Below, piece after piece: positions 1-5,009 of a DNA stretch of 5,009 nt. A program made the position numbers and the translations under genes. Within the stretch, counting starts at the first letter, position 1. Each line of letters begins with the position of its first letter. The DNA comes from an uncultured Ignavibacteria bacterium (lineage in GTDB: Bacteria > Bacteroidota > Ignavibacteria > Tepidaquicellales > Tepidaquicellaceae), in assembly GCA_937974175.1 (NCBI GenBank), contig CALJIG010000106.1:1-5009 (forward strand), written 5' to 3'. The notes under the pieces were generated by a model. That model was given only the letters and a program-made list of their open reading frames with translations. It made no database searches and was not told where the DNA came from.

Positions 1-1
1 T

Positions 2-49
2 GAATTGTTTGAAATTGAGCCGGAATTAAAGAATGTTACAATAATGTGA
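2..49 (+). CDS. C-terminal end of a plus-strand gene, product unknown (partial)
   Basis: The window opens in a reading frame coding for ELFEIEPELKNVTIM followed by TGA at 47-49; the rest of the gene lies to the left of the window. The other two plus-strand frames give nothing as coherent (frame 1 opens with a stop). It would run towards the minus-strand gene ending at 127, and a hairpin that can serve both directions lies 16 bases after its stop, as expected between convergent genes. Fifteen codons are too few to assign a family, so the call rests on context and remains tentative. Confidence 0.4.
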   Translation, partial: ELFEIEPELKNVTIM

Positions 50-65
50 CTTTCCGTAAGACAAT

Positions 66-101
66 AAAAAAAGCAATCCGTCAAAAAGACGAATTGCTTT
101 T
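66..101 (-). terminator. Rho-independent terminator of the 272-aa secreted protein gene, possibly bidirectional
   Basis: A 14-base arm at 69-82 pairs with 88-101 around a 5-base loop (83-87). Read on the minus strand the stem is fully paired with one G-U wobble, and it runs directly into a T tract (the plus strand has seven A at 66-72). It starts 26 bases past the stop codon at 127. On the plus strand the same stem has one C-A mismatch and ends in TTTT, so it may also stop the partial gene that ends at 49. Confidence 0.9.
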
Positions 102-126
102 AAGATTATAAATAAACAATTACTTA

Positions 127-945
127 TTACTTAGCCAGTATCATTTTCTTTGTCTCACTGAATCCATTTGTTTCTAAGCTATAGTAATACATACCACTTG
201 TGAGTCCGTAAGTTGAGGCATCCATTGTAACATCATAGCTGCCGATAGATAAATTCTCATTCACAAGGTTAGCCACTAAACGGCCGAGATTATCATAAAG
301 CTTCAGGCTTACAAATCCGCTTTTCACTATTGAAAAGCTGATCTTAGTTGAAGGATTGAAAGGGTTAGGATAATTCTGGCTAAGCTTAAAATCCTTAACT
401 GTTTCCGTGTTCTTTATAATAGAAGTTGGAGGCGTAATATTAATTATAAAGTTAGCTGCGTAGTTCCAGGAGTCTCCGCTAGAACCACCGGTGTGATTTA
501 CCGAGTTTCCGTTTGCATAAATTGAGTCCTTTGTGTTCGGTGCGTTTGGGGCTTTGTACTTAAATGTCCAGCGGATTGTATCTCCGCCGGTTGAAAGCTT
601 CGGACTTGTATGAGTAATTTCACCTGAGACGAGCTGAAGCTGTGATTCAAGATAGCTGGTTTGAAGTGTTCCTCTCTCGGCAGCTATATCGCATCCGCCT
701 GCAGCTAACGGTCCGCCGAATAACTGAAGCCTGTACGTTGCAGTATCTCCGGCCTGAACAGATGTGGGTCCGGATATTTTTACGTTAACACTTTGTGTTG
801 CGCTTGAGCCGTGACAAGTGCAGCCCGGAGTTCCTGATTTTTTTGTTCTACCGGTTATTCCTGCTCCAAAAGCAGAGAGGCTTTCATACAGAAAAAAAGA
901 GCACGCTAAAACAAGTGTGACGATAATAATTTTTTTGAATTTCAT
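127..945 (-). CDS. Secreted protein with C-x-C-H motif, choice-of-anchor V/Reeler-like domain and T9SS type A sorting domain
   Basis: A 272-aa protein, probably exported by Sec and then moved to or through the outer membrane by T9SS. Residues 1-25 are a signal peptide (MKFKK, hydrophobic core, cleavage near LSA or FGA). Residues 29-45 (TGRT..GCTCHG) carry Cys42, Cys44 and His45. Residues 50-171 look like a beta-sandwich of the Reeler-like or choice-of-anchor V kind (VNVKISGP, AGDTATYRL, GGCDIAAERGTL, GGDTIRWTF, SGDSWNYA). Residues 186-272 are the sorting domain, with QNYPNPFNPST and a final ETKKMILAK. Family relatives usually have CxxCH, the covalent heme c site; here one spacer residue is missing, so heme attachment is uncertain. 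The ATG at 943-945 is preferred over one 19 codons upstream because it places the signal peptide at the N-terminus. The gene starts 65 bases after psuG ends, with no terminator between, so read-through is possible. Binding partner and exact role are unknown. Confidence 0.87.
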   Translation of the reverse strand: MKFKKIIIVTLVLACSFFLYESLSAFGAGITGRTKKSGTPGCTCHGSSATQSVNVKISGPTSVQAGDTATYRLQLFGGPLAAGGCDIAAERGTLQTSYLESQLQLVSGEITHTSPKLSTGGDTIRWTFKYKAPNAPNTKDSIYANGNSVNHTGGSSGDSWNYAANFIINITPPTSIIKNTETVKDFKLSQNYPNPFNPSTKISFSIVKSGFVSLKLYDNLGRLVANLVNENLSIGSYDVTMDASTYGLTSGMYYYSLETNGFSETKKMILAK

Positions 946-999
946 TTTGGGGTTATAATTTATTGGAACGTTATTAAAAATAGGACATTGCTTTACAAC

Positions 1000-1007
1000 C
1001 AAATATA
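1000..1007 (-). promoter_or_regulatory. Possible -7 promoter element (TATATTTG) for the 272-aa secreted protein gene
   Basis: The minus strand reads TATATTTG here, matching the Bacteroidota -7 consensus TAnnTTTG. It lies about 55 bases upstream of the ATG at 945, just before the psuG stop codon (1011-1013) reaches the intergenic gap. No clear TTTG-type -33 box is found about 19 bases further upstream, so this is a weak call from one motif in AT-rich DNA. If real, the gene has its own promoter besides any read-through from psuKG. Confidence 0.28.
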
Positions 1008-1010
1008 CAA

Positions 1011-1931
1011 TTATAATGATGCTGAAATCTGTGCAGCAAGTTTTGCGTTATTCAGAACAAGTTTTATGTTTGAATCAAGACTCGAGCCGCCGGTAATATT
1101 TTTGATTTCTCCCAGTAAAAAAGGAGTTACATCTTTTCCTTTGATTCCTTTTTTATCTGCGTTCTTTAAGGCTTCTTCAATGGCGTTATCAATTTTGTTT
1201 TTATCCATTGAGAATTCTTCGGGAATAGGATTGGCAACAATTACTCCGCCGTTAAGTCCGAGCTCCCATTTTGTTTTTATCATACTGCCGATTTGTTCGG
1301 GAGTATCTAATTTGTAATTCACTTTAAATCCTGACTGCCTTGTATAAAATGCCGGGAATTCATCTGTACCGTAACCGATAACAGGAACGCCGAGCGTTTC
1401 AAGATATTCAAGAGTTAAGCCGATATCTAAAATTGATTTTACTCCGGCAGATACTACTGCAATATTGGTCTGAGTAAGTTCTGTTAAATCGGCTGATATA
1501 TCAAATGATTCATTCCCGTTGCGGTGAACACCGCCGATGCCGCCTGTGGCGAAAATTTTAAGTCCGGCTAATGCGGCGCAAATCATAGTAGCGGAAACGG
1601 TTGTAGCTGCATTAAGTTTTTCGGAGACAATGATAGGAATATCTCTGCGCGAAGCTTTTAAAATATCATTGCTGTTTGAAAGGATTTGCAGGTCATCTTC
1701 ACTAAGTCCGATTTTTATAATGCCGTTGAGTATTGCAATTGTTGCAGGCACTGCGCCGTTTTCTCTGACTGTATTTTCAACCTGCTTAGCAGTTTCATAG
1801 TTCTGAGGATATGGCATTCCGTGAGAAATGATTGTTGACTCAAGTGCAACAATAGGCTTGTTATCATTCAAAGCTGCTTGTACTTCATCTGATATCTGTA
1901 GAAATTTATTAAAACTTTTTTTAGAACTCAT
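1011..1931 (-). CDS. psuG: Pseudouridine-5'-phosphate glycosidase PsuG
   Basis: A cytosolic enzyme that cleaves the C-C glycosidic bond of pseudouridine 5'-phosphate to give uracil and ribose 5-phosphate, the second step of pseudouridine breakdown. The 306 aa match the family's usual length (about 310) and cover the whole fold. Recognised blocks are ALESTIISHGMPYPQN (29-44), SRRDIP (94-99), NAATTVSATM (107-116), FATGGIGGVHR (127-137), DISADL (144-149), AGVKSILD (162-169) and NGGVIVANPIPEE; the C-terminal part has TPFLL and a conserved NN-A segment. By comparison with E. coli PsuG, Glu31 and Lys92 are active-site residues, Lys165 forms the Schiff base with the opened ribose, and Asp148 holds the Mn ion; all are present. 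The ATG at 1931 lies inside the end of psuK, giving an 11-bp overlap, and puts the active-site Glu at residue 31 as in E. coli. No transmembrane or signal segment is seen. Confidence 0.97.
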   Translation of the reverse strand: MSSKKSFNKFLQISDEVQAALNDNKPIVALESTIISHGMPYPQNYETAKQVENTVRENGAVPATIAILNGIIKIGLSEDDLQILSNSNDILKASRRDIPIIVSEKLNAATTVSATMICAALAGLKIFATGGIGGVHRNGNESFDISADLTELTQTNIAVVSAGVKSILDIGLTLEYLETLGVPVIGYGTDEFPAFYTRQSGFKVNYKLDTPEQIGSMIKTKWELGLNGGVIVANPIPEEFSMDKNKIDNAIEEALKNADKKGIKGKDVTPFLLGEIKNITGGSSLDSNIKLVLNNAKLAAQISASL

Positions 1932-2862
1932 TGGATGTTTTCCTGTTAAATAATTGTATTAAATTTTCTTCTGTTAATTTTTCTGATACTGAATGGACTG
2001 ATTTAAGTGTGTAATACGCTGCGCAGATGCCGAGATAAACGGAATCATATTCTTCATAGCTGTTCATAAGTCCGTATAAAAATCCGGCATTGAATGCATC
2101 GCCTGCTCCGTTCGGCTCAACTGCGTCCATCTGTATAGCATTAAATATTTTTATTTTCCTGTTCTTTACATTTATTAAAACGATTCCCTTATCACCGCGC
2201 TTGAGAATGATTGAATTATATTTTTGATACTCGGGATTTTCAATTTTAAAATTAATTCTGTCTATATTAAATTCACCAAATAGATTTCCAAACTCATTCA
2301 AATTAGGAGAGAGGTAATTAATTGTACCCGTTAAGTCTTTTACTTTATTTGATTTCTCTATTGAGACAGTATCAACGTAAATCGGAATATTATTTTCATT
2401 GGCAATCGTTACAATATACTGAAGTGCTTTGCTTTCAAGATTTGTATCTGCAAAAATTACTCTGCTGTTCTTTATAATTTCATATTTGCTTTCAAGGTAG
2501 TCGACTGTAATGAATTTTACAGAGTCTGACATATCATTAACTGCCGTAATTAATTCTCCGGTGTTATTTGAGACGGAAAGATATACGGAGGTTTTTACAT
2601 CGGGATTTTTAAAAACGTGCTCAGTGTTTACTCCGGCAAGTTTTGTTTTATCATCGATAAGATTTCCGTTTGCATCTTCACCTATGCAGCCCAGAAGATA
2701 AATAGGGACATTAAGCTTTGCAAGATTTTCAGATATATTCCGCGCAACTCCTCCGGGAGTGAAATGAACTTTGCCTAAGTTTGAATCTGCCTTTGCATCG
2801 GAATCAGATATACCTTTAATATCTAAATTTATTCCGCCGATAGCGCATACGTATTTTTGCAT
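1921..2862 (-). CDS. psuK: Pseudouridine kinase PsuK (PfkB/ribokinase family)
   Basis: A cytosolic kinase that uses ATP to make pseudouridine 5'-phosphate, the substrate of PsuG. The 313 aa have the PfkB fold: an N-terminal strand with GGINLDIKG (9-17), the substrate region ADSNLGKVHFTPGGVARN (25-42), TSVYLSVSNNTGELITAVND (91-110), and the ATP/catalytic signature EPNGAGDAFNAGF (249-261) with Asp255 as catalytic base. The ADSN-x-GK-x-x-FTPGGV-x-RNI and NTGE stretches match E. coli PsuK much better than ribokinase or fructokinase, and the overlapping psuG settles the substrate. One small departure is Glu249, where the PfkB signature usually has D, N, S or K. There is no N-terminal DNA-binding helix-turn-helix of the kind found in some PsuK proteins. 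It is probably transcribed from the short gap at 2863-2921, just after the carboxypeptidase terminator, and is the first gene of the operon. No transporter gene accompanies it in the window. Confidence 0.95.
   Translation of the reverse strand: MQKYVCAIGGINLDIKGISDSDAKADSNLGKVHFTPGGVARNISENLAKLNVPIYLLGCIGEDANGNLIDDKTKLAGVNTEHVFKNPDVKTSVYLSVSNNTGELITAVNDMSDSVKFITVDYLESKYEIIKNSRVIFADTNLESKALQYIVTIANENNIPIYVDTVSIEKSNKVKDLTGTINYLSPNLNEFGNLFGEFNIDRINFKIENPEYQKYNSIILKRGDKGIVLINVKNRKIKIFNAIQMDAVEPNGAGDAFNAGFLYGLMNSYEEYDSVYLGICAAYYTLKSVHSVSEKLTEENLIQLFNRKTSNEF
1941..1944 (-). promoter_or_regulatory. Likely Shine-Dalgarno (AGGA) of psuG inside psuK
   Basis: The minus strand reads AGGA, then nine bases, then the psuG ATG at 1929-1931. 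The site lies within the last codons of psuK, so ribosomes finishing psuK could restart on psuG at the 11-bp overlap. This supports translational coupling and the chosen psuG start. The motif is only four bases long. Confidence 0.4.
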
Positions 2863-2921
2863 GGCTCAATTTACCTTAATTGCAGGAAAGTAAAAATTCA
2901 GAAGGAGTTTCATCTTGCAAT

Positions 2922-2947
2922 AAAAAAGCCTGCTTGTGACAGGCTTT
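2922..2947 (-). terminator. Rho-independent terminator of the M14 carboxypeptidase gene
   Basis: An 8-bp perfect stem, AAAGCCTG at 2925-2932 against CAGGCTTT at 2940-2947, closes a 7-base loop. On the minus strand it is followed by six T (plus-strand A run 2922-2927). It begins 26 bases after the carboxypeptidase stop at 2973 and lies 60 bases before the psuK start, so it separates the two transcription units. Confidence 0.9.
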
Positions 2948-2972
2948 AATTATAAACTTAATAGTGAAAATC

Positions 2973-4748
2973 TTATTTCAGTAAAATCATTTTTTTAGTC
3001 TCTGAAAAATCTCCCGCAGTTAATTTATAAAAATAAATTCCGCTGCTTAGATTTTTATTCGCAAACTGAATTTCATATTCACCAGGAGATTTGTTCTCAT
3101 TCACTAAAGTCATTACTTCCGTTCCTTTGGAATCGAAAATCTTCAGCGTTACAAAGTTCTTTACCGGAATAAAATATTTAATTACAGTTGAAGGATTAAA
3201 AGGGTTCGGGTAGTTCTGCTTTAACTCAAACGAATAAACAGCAGAATTTGAGTTTGAAATATTGATTGTATTAGGTCTGAGGATTACATCCAGTATCGTA
3301 GTTGAATCATACTGCGCGCGGACCCCCGTTATAGTTTTAGAATAATGATTTGCCGATGAAAAAGTTAACGTATAAGTCCCTGCCGAAATAAGCCTGTGAT
3401 AATCTCCGCAGATTGAATCGGAAAATATCCAGGTACTGTCCGGTACTTCTTTACCGAGTACGGATATTTTAGCTTTAAGAGGTAGATTGGTAATTGAATC
3501 TTTTATAATACCTCTGATGCCGTATAAGGATTCGCCGACGTGATTTATAAATGATTTAAAATTGTAGTTCCATCTGGAAGGGAGCTGAGAGGCAGGTAAT
3601 AGTTTTACATCCGATATTTCTATTGTAACTTCGCGGCAGCCTTTATAATAGTTCATCCAGTCCTGTCTTCCGCCGGTTATTCTATACCATGCATAACCAT
3701 TTACTAAGCCGGGATAACTCGGGTAACCTAATATTGCCGTCATGTATCCGCCTGTACTGTTTGCATGAACTGTATCAACGTACCGTTTGCCGACTTTAAT
3801 GCTCCAGTCATCATCGGGATGAAGACGTGCCCAGGTATCCCATGGGTAATTAAAAACTTCTTCGCCTCCATGGAAATTTGCTCCCATGGTAAAATTGTAT
3901 GTGTTAGCAATATTCATAAATGCAATTGTTTCAGGTTGGTATGCATTGCCGTCAGGATGAGGACCTGCAGCTGCATCGGGATAGTTTCTGTTTAAGTCAA
4001 TGTTGTTTGCATTGAATCGCACTGCGCCGTTGACAGTATTATTACCGCCTTTATAAGTGCCGTCAGGATTTGCAAGCGGGCATATCCATATTTCGCAGTT
4101 CTTAACAAGATTAGTGAGCCTGTTGTTTGCGCTATAACTGCTGAGCAAGGTATCTATAAACCGCAGCATTAAAATATAGCCGGTTACTTCATCGCCATGT
4201 ATTGACGAAGTGTACATAAATCTTGGCTTGGGTTTTCTTGAATTTACGCTGTCTGAAATAACAGCGAACAATAATTGTCTTCCCTGTACAGTTGTTCCTA
4301 TATTTACGATTTTGCAAATGTCAGGGTGTGCCAATGCAAAGTTATTCATCAATGTTATATAGGCATCGTAAGTCGGGTATGAATCCCATGCAGATATTGA
4401 TTGTAAATTATCTGTCATCTTCAAAGGCTCTTTTATGGATTCGCATGGAAGCGGAAGCAGTTCGAACTCAATGTTAAGCTTTAAGAATTCTTTGAACTCT
4501 TTTTCATTGGCAAATGCATTTACTTCGTAACCAATAATAATATCTTTTACATTATCGATGGAAATCAGCTCGGTGATTTTATTAACTTCATCTTTAGATG
4601 AACAAAGAAATTTTAAATAGACTTCACCTTTTTCTAAAAAGGACTTATTAATTTTTTCTTTATCATTAATGTAAGATTTTTGGCTTTGTGCCTGAATTGA
4701 AATGGAAAATAGCAGAAGTGTAAGAATAACTAAAATTGGCTTTTTCAT
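2973..4748 (-). CDS. Secreted M14 zinc carboxypeptidase (D/E/M/N type) with transthyretin-like domain and T9SS sorting domain
   Basis: A 591-aa exported metallocarboxypeptidase that removes C-terminal residues from peptides outside the cell. Residues 1-20 are a signal peptide ending IQA before QSQ. Residues 30-105 look like a propeptide (GEVYLKF, YEVNAFANEKEFKEFLK). The catalytic domain (about 120-404) has zinc ligands His184 and Glu187 (HGDE) and His293 (FHGGEE), substrate-binding Arg244 and DLNRNYPD with Asn253/Arg254, Tyr355 and GG-x-QDW (359-364), and catalytic Glu377 in EVTIE. The GGxQDW and HGG-x(4)-NYP-x-D patterns belong to the carboxypeptidase D/E/M/N subfamily. Asp304, 11 residues after the last zinc ligand, corresponds to the S1' Asp that favours C-terminal Lys/Arg there. 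Residues 405-492 are the transthyretin-like domain typical of this subfamily, and 506-591 the sorting domain (QNYPNPFNPST, ending ETKKMILLK). It is a single-gene unit bounded by terminators on both sides. Catalytic and sorting assignments are firm; the specificity is inferred. Confidence 0.96.
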   Translation of the reverse strand: MKKPILVILTLLLFSISIQAQSQKSYINDKEKINKSFLEKGEVYLKFLCSSKDEVNKITELISIDNVKDIIIGYEVNAFANEKEFKEFLKLNIEFELLPLPCESIKEPLKMTDNLQSISAWDSYPTYDAYITLMNNFALAHPDICKIVNIGTTVQGRQLLFAVISDSVNSRKPKPRFMYTSSIHGDEVTGYILMLRFIDTLLSSYSANNRLTNLVKNCEIWICPLANPDGTYKGGNNTVNGAVRFNANNIDLNRNYPDAAAGPHPDGNAYQPETIAFMNIANTYNFTMGANFHGGEEVFNYPWDTWARLHPDDDWSIKVGKRYVDTVHANSTGGYMTAILGYPSYPGLVNGYAWYRITGGRQDWMNYYKGCREVTIEISDVKLLPASQLPSRWNYNFKSFINHVGESLYGIRGIIKDSITNLPLKAKISVLGKEVPDSTWIFSDSICGDYHRLISAGTYTLTFSSANHYSKTITGVRAQYDSTTILDVILRPNTINISNSNSAVYSFELKQNYPNPFNPSTVIKYFIPVKNFVTLKIFDSKGTEVMTLVNENKSPGEYEIQFANKNLSSGIYFYKLTAGDFSETKKMILLK

Positions 4749-4825
4749 AATCGTGCATAGTTATTTCCAAGCCTTAAAGAAAAGTACTTAGTGTGTTAAG
4801 CTAAATAAATTCAATTATTCGGTAT

Positions 4826-4863
4826 AAATAAAAAAGCCCGCTATTAACGGGCTTTAATGTGGA
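4826..4863. repeat. 38-bp direct repeat, copy 1 (terminator plus tRNA 3' tip)
   Basis: Identical over 38 bases to 4934-4971, at an offset of 108 bp. It spans a complete terminator hairpin and the last four bases (TCCA on the minus strand) of the adjoining tRNA or tRNA-like sequence. Identity stops at 4864, where the two acceptor stems differ. Confidence 0.95.
4830..4855 (-). terminator. Rho-independent terminator, copy 1, after the tRNA-like relic
   Basis: Stem AAAGCCCG (4833-4840) pairs with CGGGCTTT (4848-4855) around a 7-base loop, with a T tract on the minus strand. It sits immediately downstream of the degenerate tRNA-like sequence and 82 bases upstream of the carboxypeptidase ATG, so it shields that gene from tRNA transcription. 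The carboxypeptidase promoter should therefore lie in 4749-4829. The closest -7 candidate there is the minus-strand TACTTTTC at 4779-4786, one base off TAnnTTTG and too weak to list separately. Confidence 0.88.
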
Positions 4864-4868
4864 GCGGC

Positions 4869-4884
4869 TCCCGCTAAAGCTGGA
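4869..4884. repeat. Imperfect 16-bp palindrome, copy A (TCCCGCT-aa-AGCTGGA)
   Basis: Seven-base arms around a 2-base centre with one mismatch (AGCTGGA in place of AGCGGGA). It lies in the extra sequence that interrupts the T-arm of the tRNA relic and matches copy B at 13 of 16 positions, which suggests both come from one short palindromic element. Confidence 0.6.
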
Positions 4885-4909
4885 TAAACTCCATTGAACC
4901 GGCGGCACA

Positions 4910-4925
4910 TCCCGCTTCAGCGGGA
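4910..4925. repeat. Perfect-armed 16-bp palindrome, copy B (TCCCGCT-tc-AGCGGGA)
   Basis: Seven-base perfect inverted arms around TC; one flanking base pair (A4909/T4926) extends it to eight. It occupies the position of the anticodon arm in the tRNA relic, so it is either a remodelled anticodon stem or a small palindromic repeat placed there. There is no T run after it, so it is not a terminator. Confidence 0.65.
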
Positions 4926-4933
4926 TTGCTCTA

Positions 4934-4971
4934 AAATAAAAAAGCCCGCTATTAACGGGCTTTAATGTGGA
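4934..4971. repeat. 38-bp direct repeat, copy 2
   Basis: Exact copy of 4826-4863. It covers the terminator downstream of tRNA-Phe and the last bases of that tRNA. The two copies bracket the tRNA relic. Confidence 0.95.
4938..4963 (-). terminator. Rho-independent terminator of tRNA-Phe, copy 2
   Basis: Same hairpin as at 4830-4855: an 8-bp stem at 4941-4948 and 4956-4963, followed by a T tract on the minus strand. It starts four bases after the discriminator base of tRNA-Phe, a normal position for a terminator of a tRNA gene. Confidence 0.9.
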
Positions 4972-5009
4972 CAGGGCCGGAATTGAACCGGCGACACACG
5001 GCTTTTCAG
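4968..5009 (-). tRNA. tRNA-Phe(GAA), 3' part; 5' half lies beyond the window
   Basis: Read on the minus strand from the window edge: anticodon loop CTGAAAA (5009-5003) with U33 and anticodon GAA (5007-5005), anticodon 3' stem GCCGT, a five-base variable loop GTGTC, T-stem GCCGG/CCGGC closing the loop TTCAATT, acceptor 3' strand CCTGTCC, and discriminator A at 4968. All segment lengths are canonical. The next bases are CAT, so the CCA end is not encoded and must be added by the CCA-adding enzyme. The acceptor 5' strand should read GGACAGG outside the window. The anticodon stem 5' strand should read ACGGC. Confidence 0.93.

Larger units (their letters stand above)
4860..4933 (-). pseudogene. 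Degenerate tRNA-Phe-like 3' half (tRNA relic)
   Basis: On the minus strand this reads like the later part of a tRNA: AGAGC (D-stem 3' side, 4928-4932), an anticodon-arm region with CTGAA (4916-4920), GTG-C variable loop, GCCGGTTCAAT (4893-4903), and an acceptor-like CCGCTCC plus A (4860-4867). From CTGAA to TTCAAT the spacing is 28 bases, the same as in the real tRNA-Phe at 4968-5009, and the last 11 bases are identical. It cannot be functional as drawn: the 3' T-stem strand is replaced by about 25 unrelated bases (4868-4892), the anticodon stem does not pair in register, and the 5' half is missing, giving way to A-rich DNA and the next terminator. I infer a decayed duplicate of the neighbouring tRNA-Phe; a chimera with another tRNA is possible, since the acceptor bases differ. 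Confidence 0.6.

Noticed and set aside
811..822. Calling the secreted protein a c-type cytochrome
   Set aside because: The motif is C-x-C-H, not CxxCH, and the rest of the domain is beta-sandwich-like, so a cytochrome label is not supported.
946..1002. An upstream in-frame ATG at 1002 that would add 19 residues to the 272-aa secreted protein
   Set aside because: The added residues would bury the signal peptide in the interior, and the codons overlap the possible promoter element; the MKFKK start gives a normal export signal.
988..1317. Plus-strand open frame of 109 codons opposite psuG
   Set aside because: It is antisense to a fully recognised enzyme, and its sequence shows no family features of its own.
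1537..1800. Plus-strand open frame of 87 codons opposite psuG
   Set aside because: It mirrors conserved psuG blocks on the other strand and has no independent support.
2510..2701. Plus-strand open frame of 63 codons opposite psuK
   Set aside because: Antisense shadow of the kinase gene, without recognisable domains.
2863..2921. A promoter for psuK at the minus-strand TACTTTCC
   Set aside because: It departs from TAnnTTTG at two positions and lacks an upstream box at the right distance; a promoter probably lies in this gap but cannot be placed.
3765..4477. Two short plus-strand open frames (3765-3995 and 4292-4477) opposite the carboxypeptidase
   Set aside because: Both lie within the conserved catalytic domain coding sequence and look like chance frames.
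4966..4970. Encoded CCA end for tRNA-Phe
   Set aside because: With the T-stem fixed at GCCGG/CCGGC, the seven acceptor bases and discriminator A end at 4968 and the next bases are CAT, so the apparent CCA is acceptor plus discriminator.
4826..4971. Direct repeats as a possible CRISPR array
   Set aside because: There are only two copies, each is a terminator hairpin next to tRNA sequence, and the intervening 70 bases are tRNA-like, not a spacer.

Overview
The window comes from an AT-rich bacterium that secretes proteins through the type IX secretion system (T9SS). Two proteins end in the sorting-domain motif NYPNPFNPST and close with ETKKMIL-x-K. This PNPFNPST style is typical of Ignavibacteria and neighbouring lineages of the Bacteroidota/Chlorobiota group, and also occurs in Calditrichota and related candidate phyla. 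I favour an Ignavibacteria-like genome, but the assignment rests on family resemblance, not on a search.

Layout, left to right: (1) the last 15 codons of a probable plus-strand gene (2-49); (2) a strong hairpin terminator (66-101) that separates it from convergent minus-strand genes; (3) a secreted 272-aa protein (127-945) with a heme-site-like C-x-C-H motif, a Reeler-like/choice-of-anchor V type domain and a T9SS tail; (4) psuG (1011-1931) and psuK (1921-2862), overlapping by 11 bp; (5) a terminator (2922-2947); (6) a secreted 591-aa M14 zinc carboxypeptidase of the metazoan D/E/M/N type with a transthyretin-like domain and a T9SS tail (2973-4748); (7) a compact non-coding block (4826-5009) with the 3' part of a tRNA-Phe(GAA) gene, its terminator, a degenerate second copy of the tRNA 3' half, and a second identical terminator. 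All complete genes are on the minus strand.

Function: PsuK phosphorylates pseudouridine, and PsuG splits pseudouridine 5'-phosphate into uracil and ribose 5-phosphate, so the pair salvages pseudouridine from RNA turnover or from outside the cell. No transporter is visible here. The two T9SS cargo proteins flank the pair but have no evident link to it; the carboxypeptidase probably trims C-terminal Lys/Arg from peptides at or outside the cell surface.

No new multi-gene system is apparent. The most unusual structure is the tRNA/terminator duplication at the right end: a 38-bp exact repeat at 108-bp spacing, with a tRNA-like relic between the copies that carries two related palindromes. The second point of interest is the C-x-C-H motif in the 272-aa secreted protein, one residue shorter than a standard heme c site.
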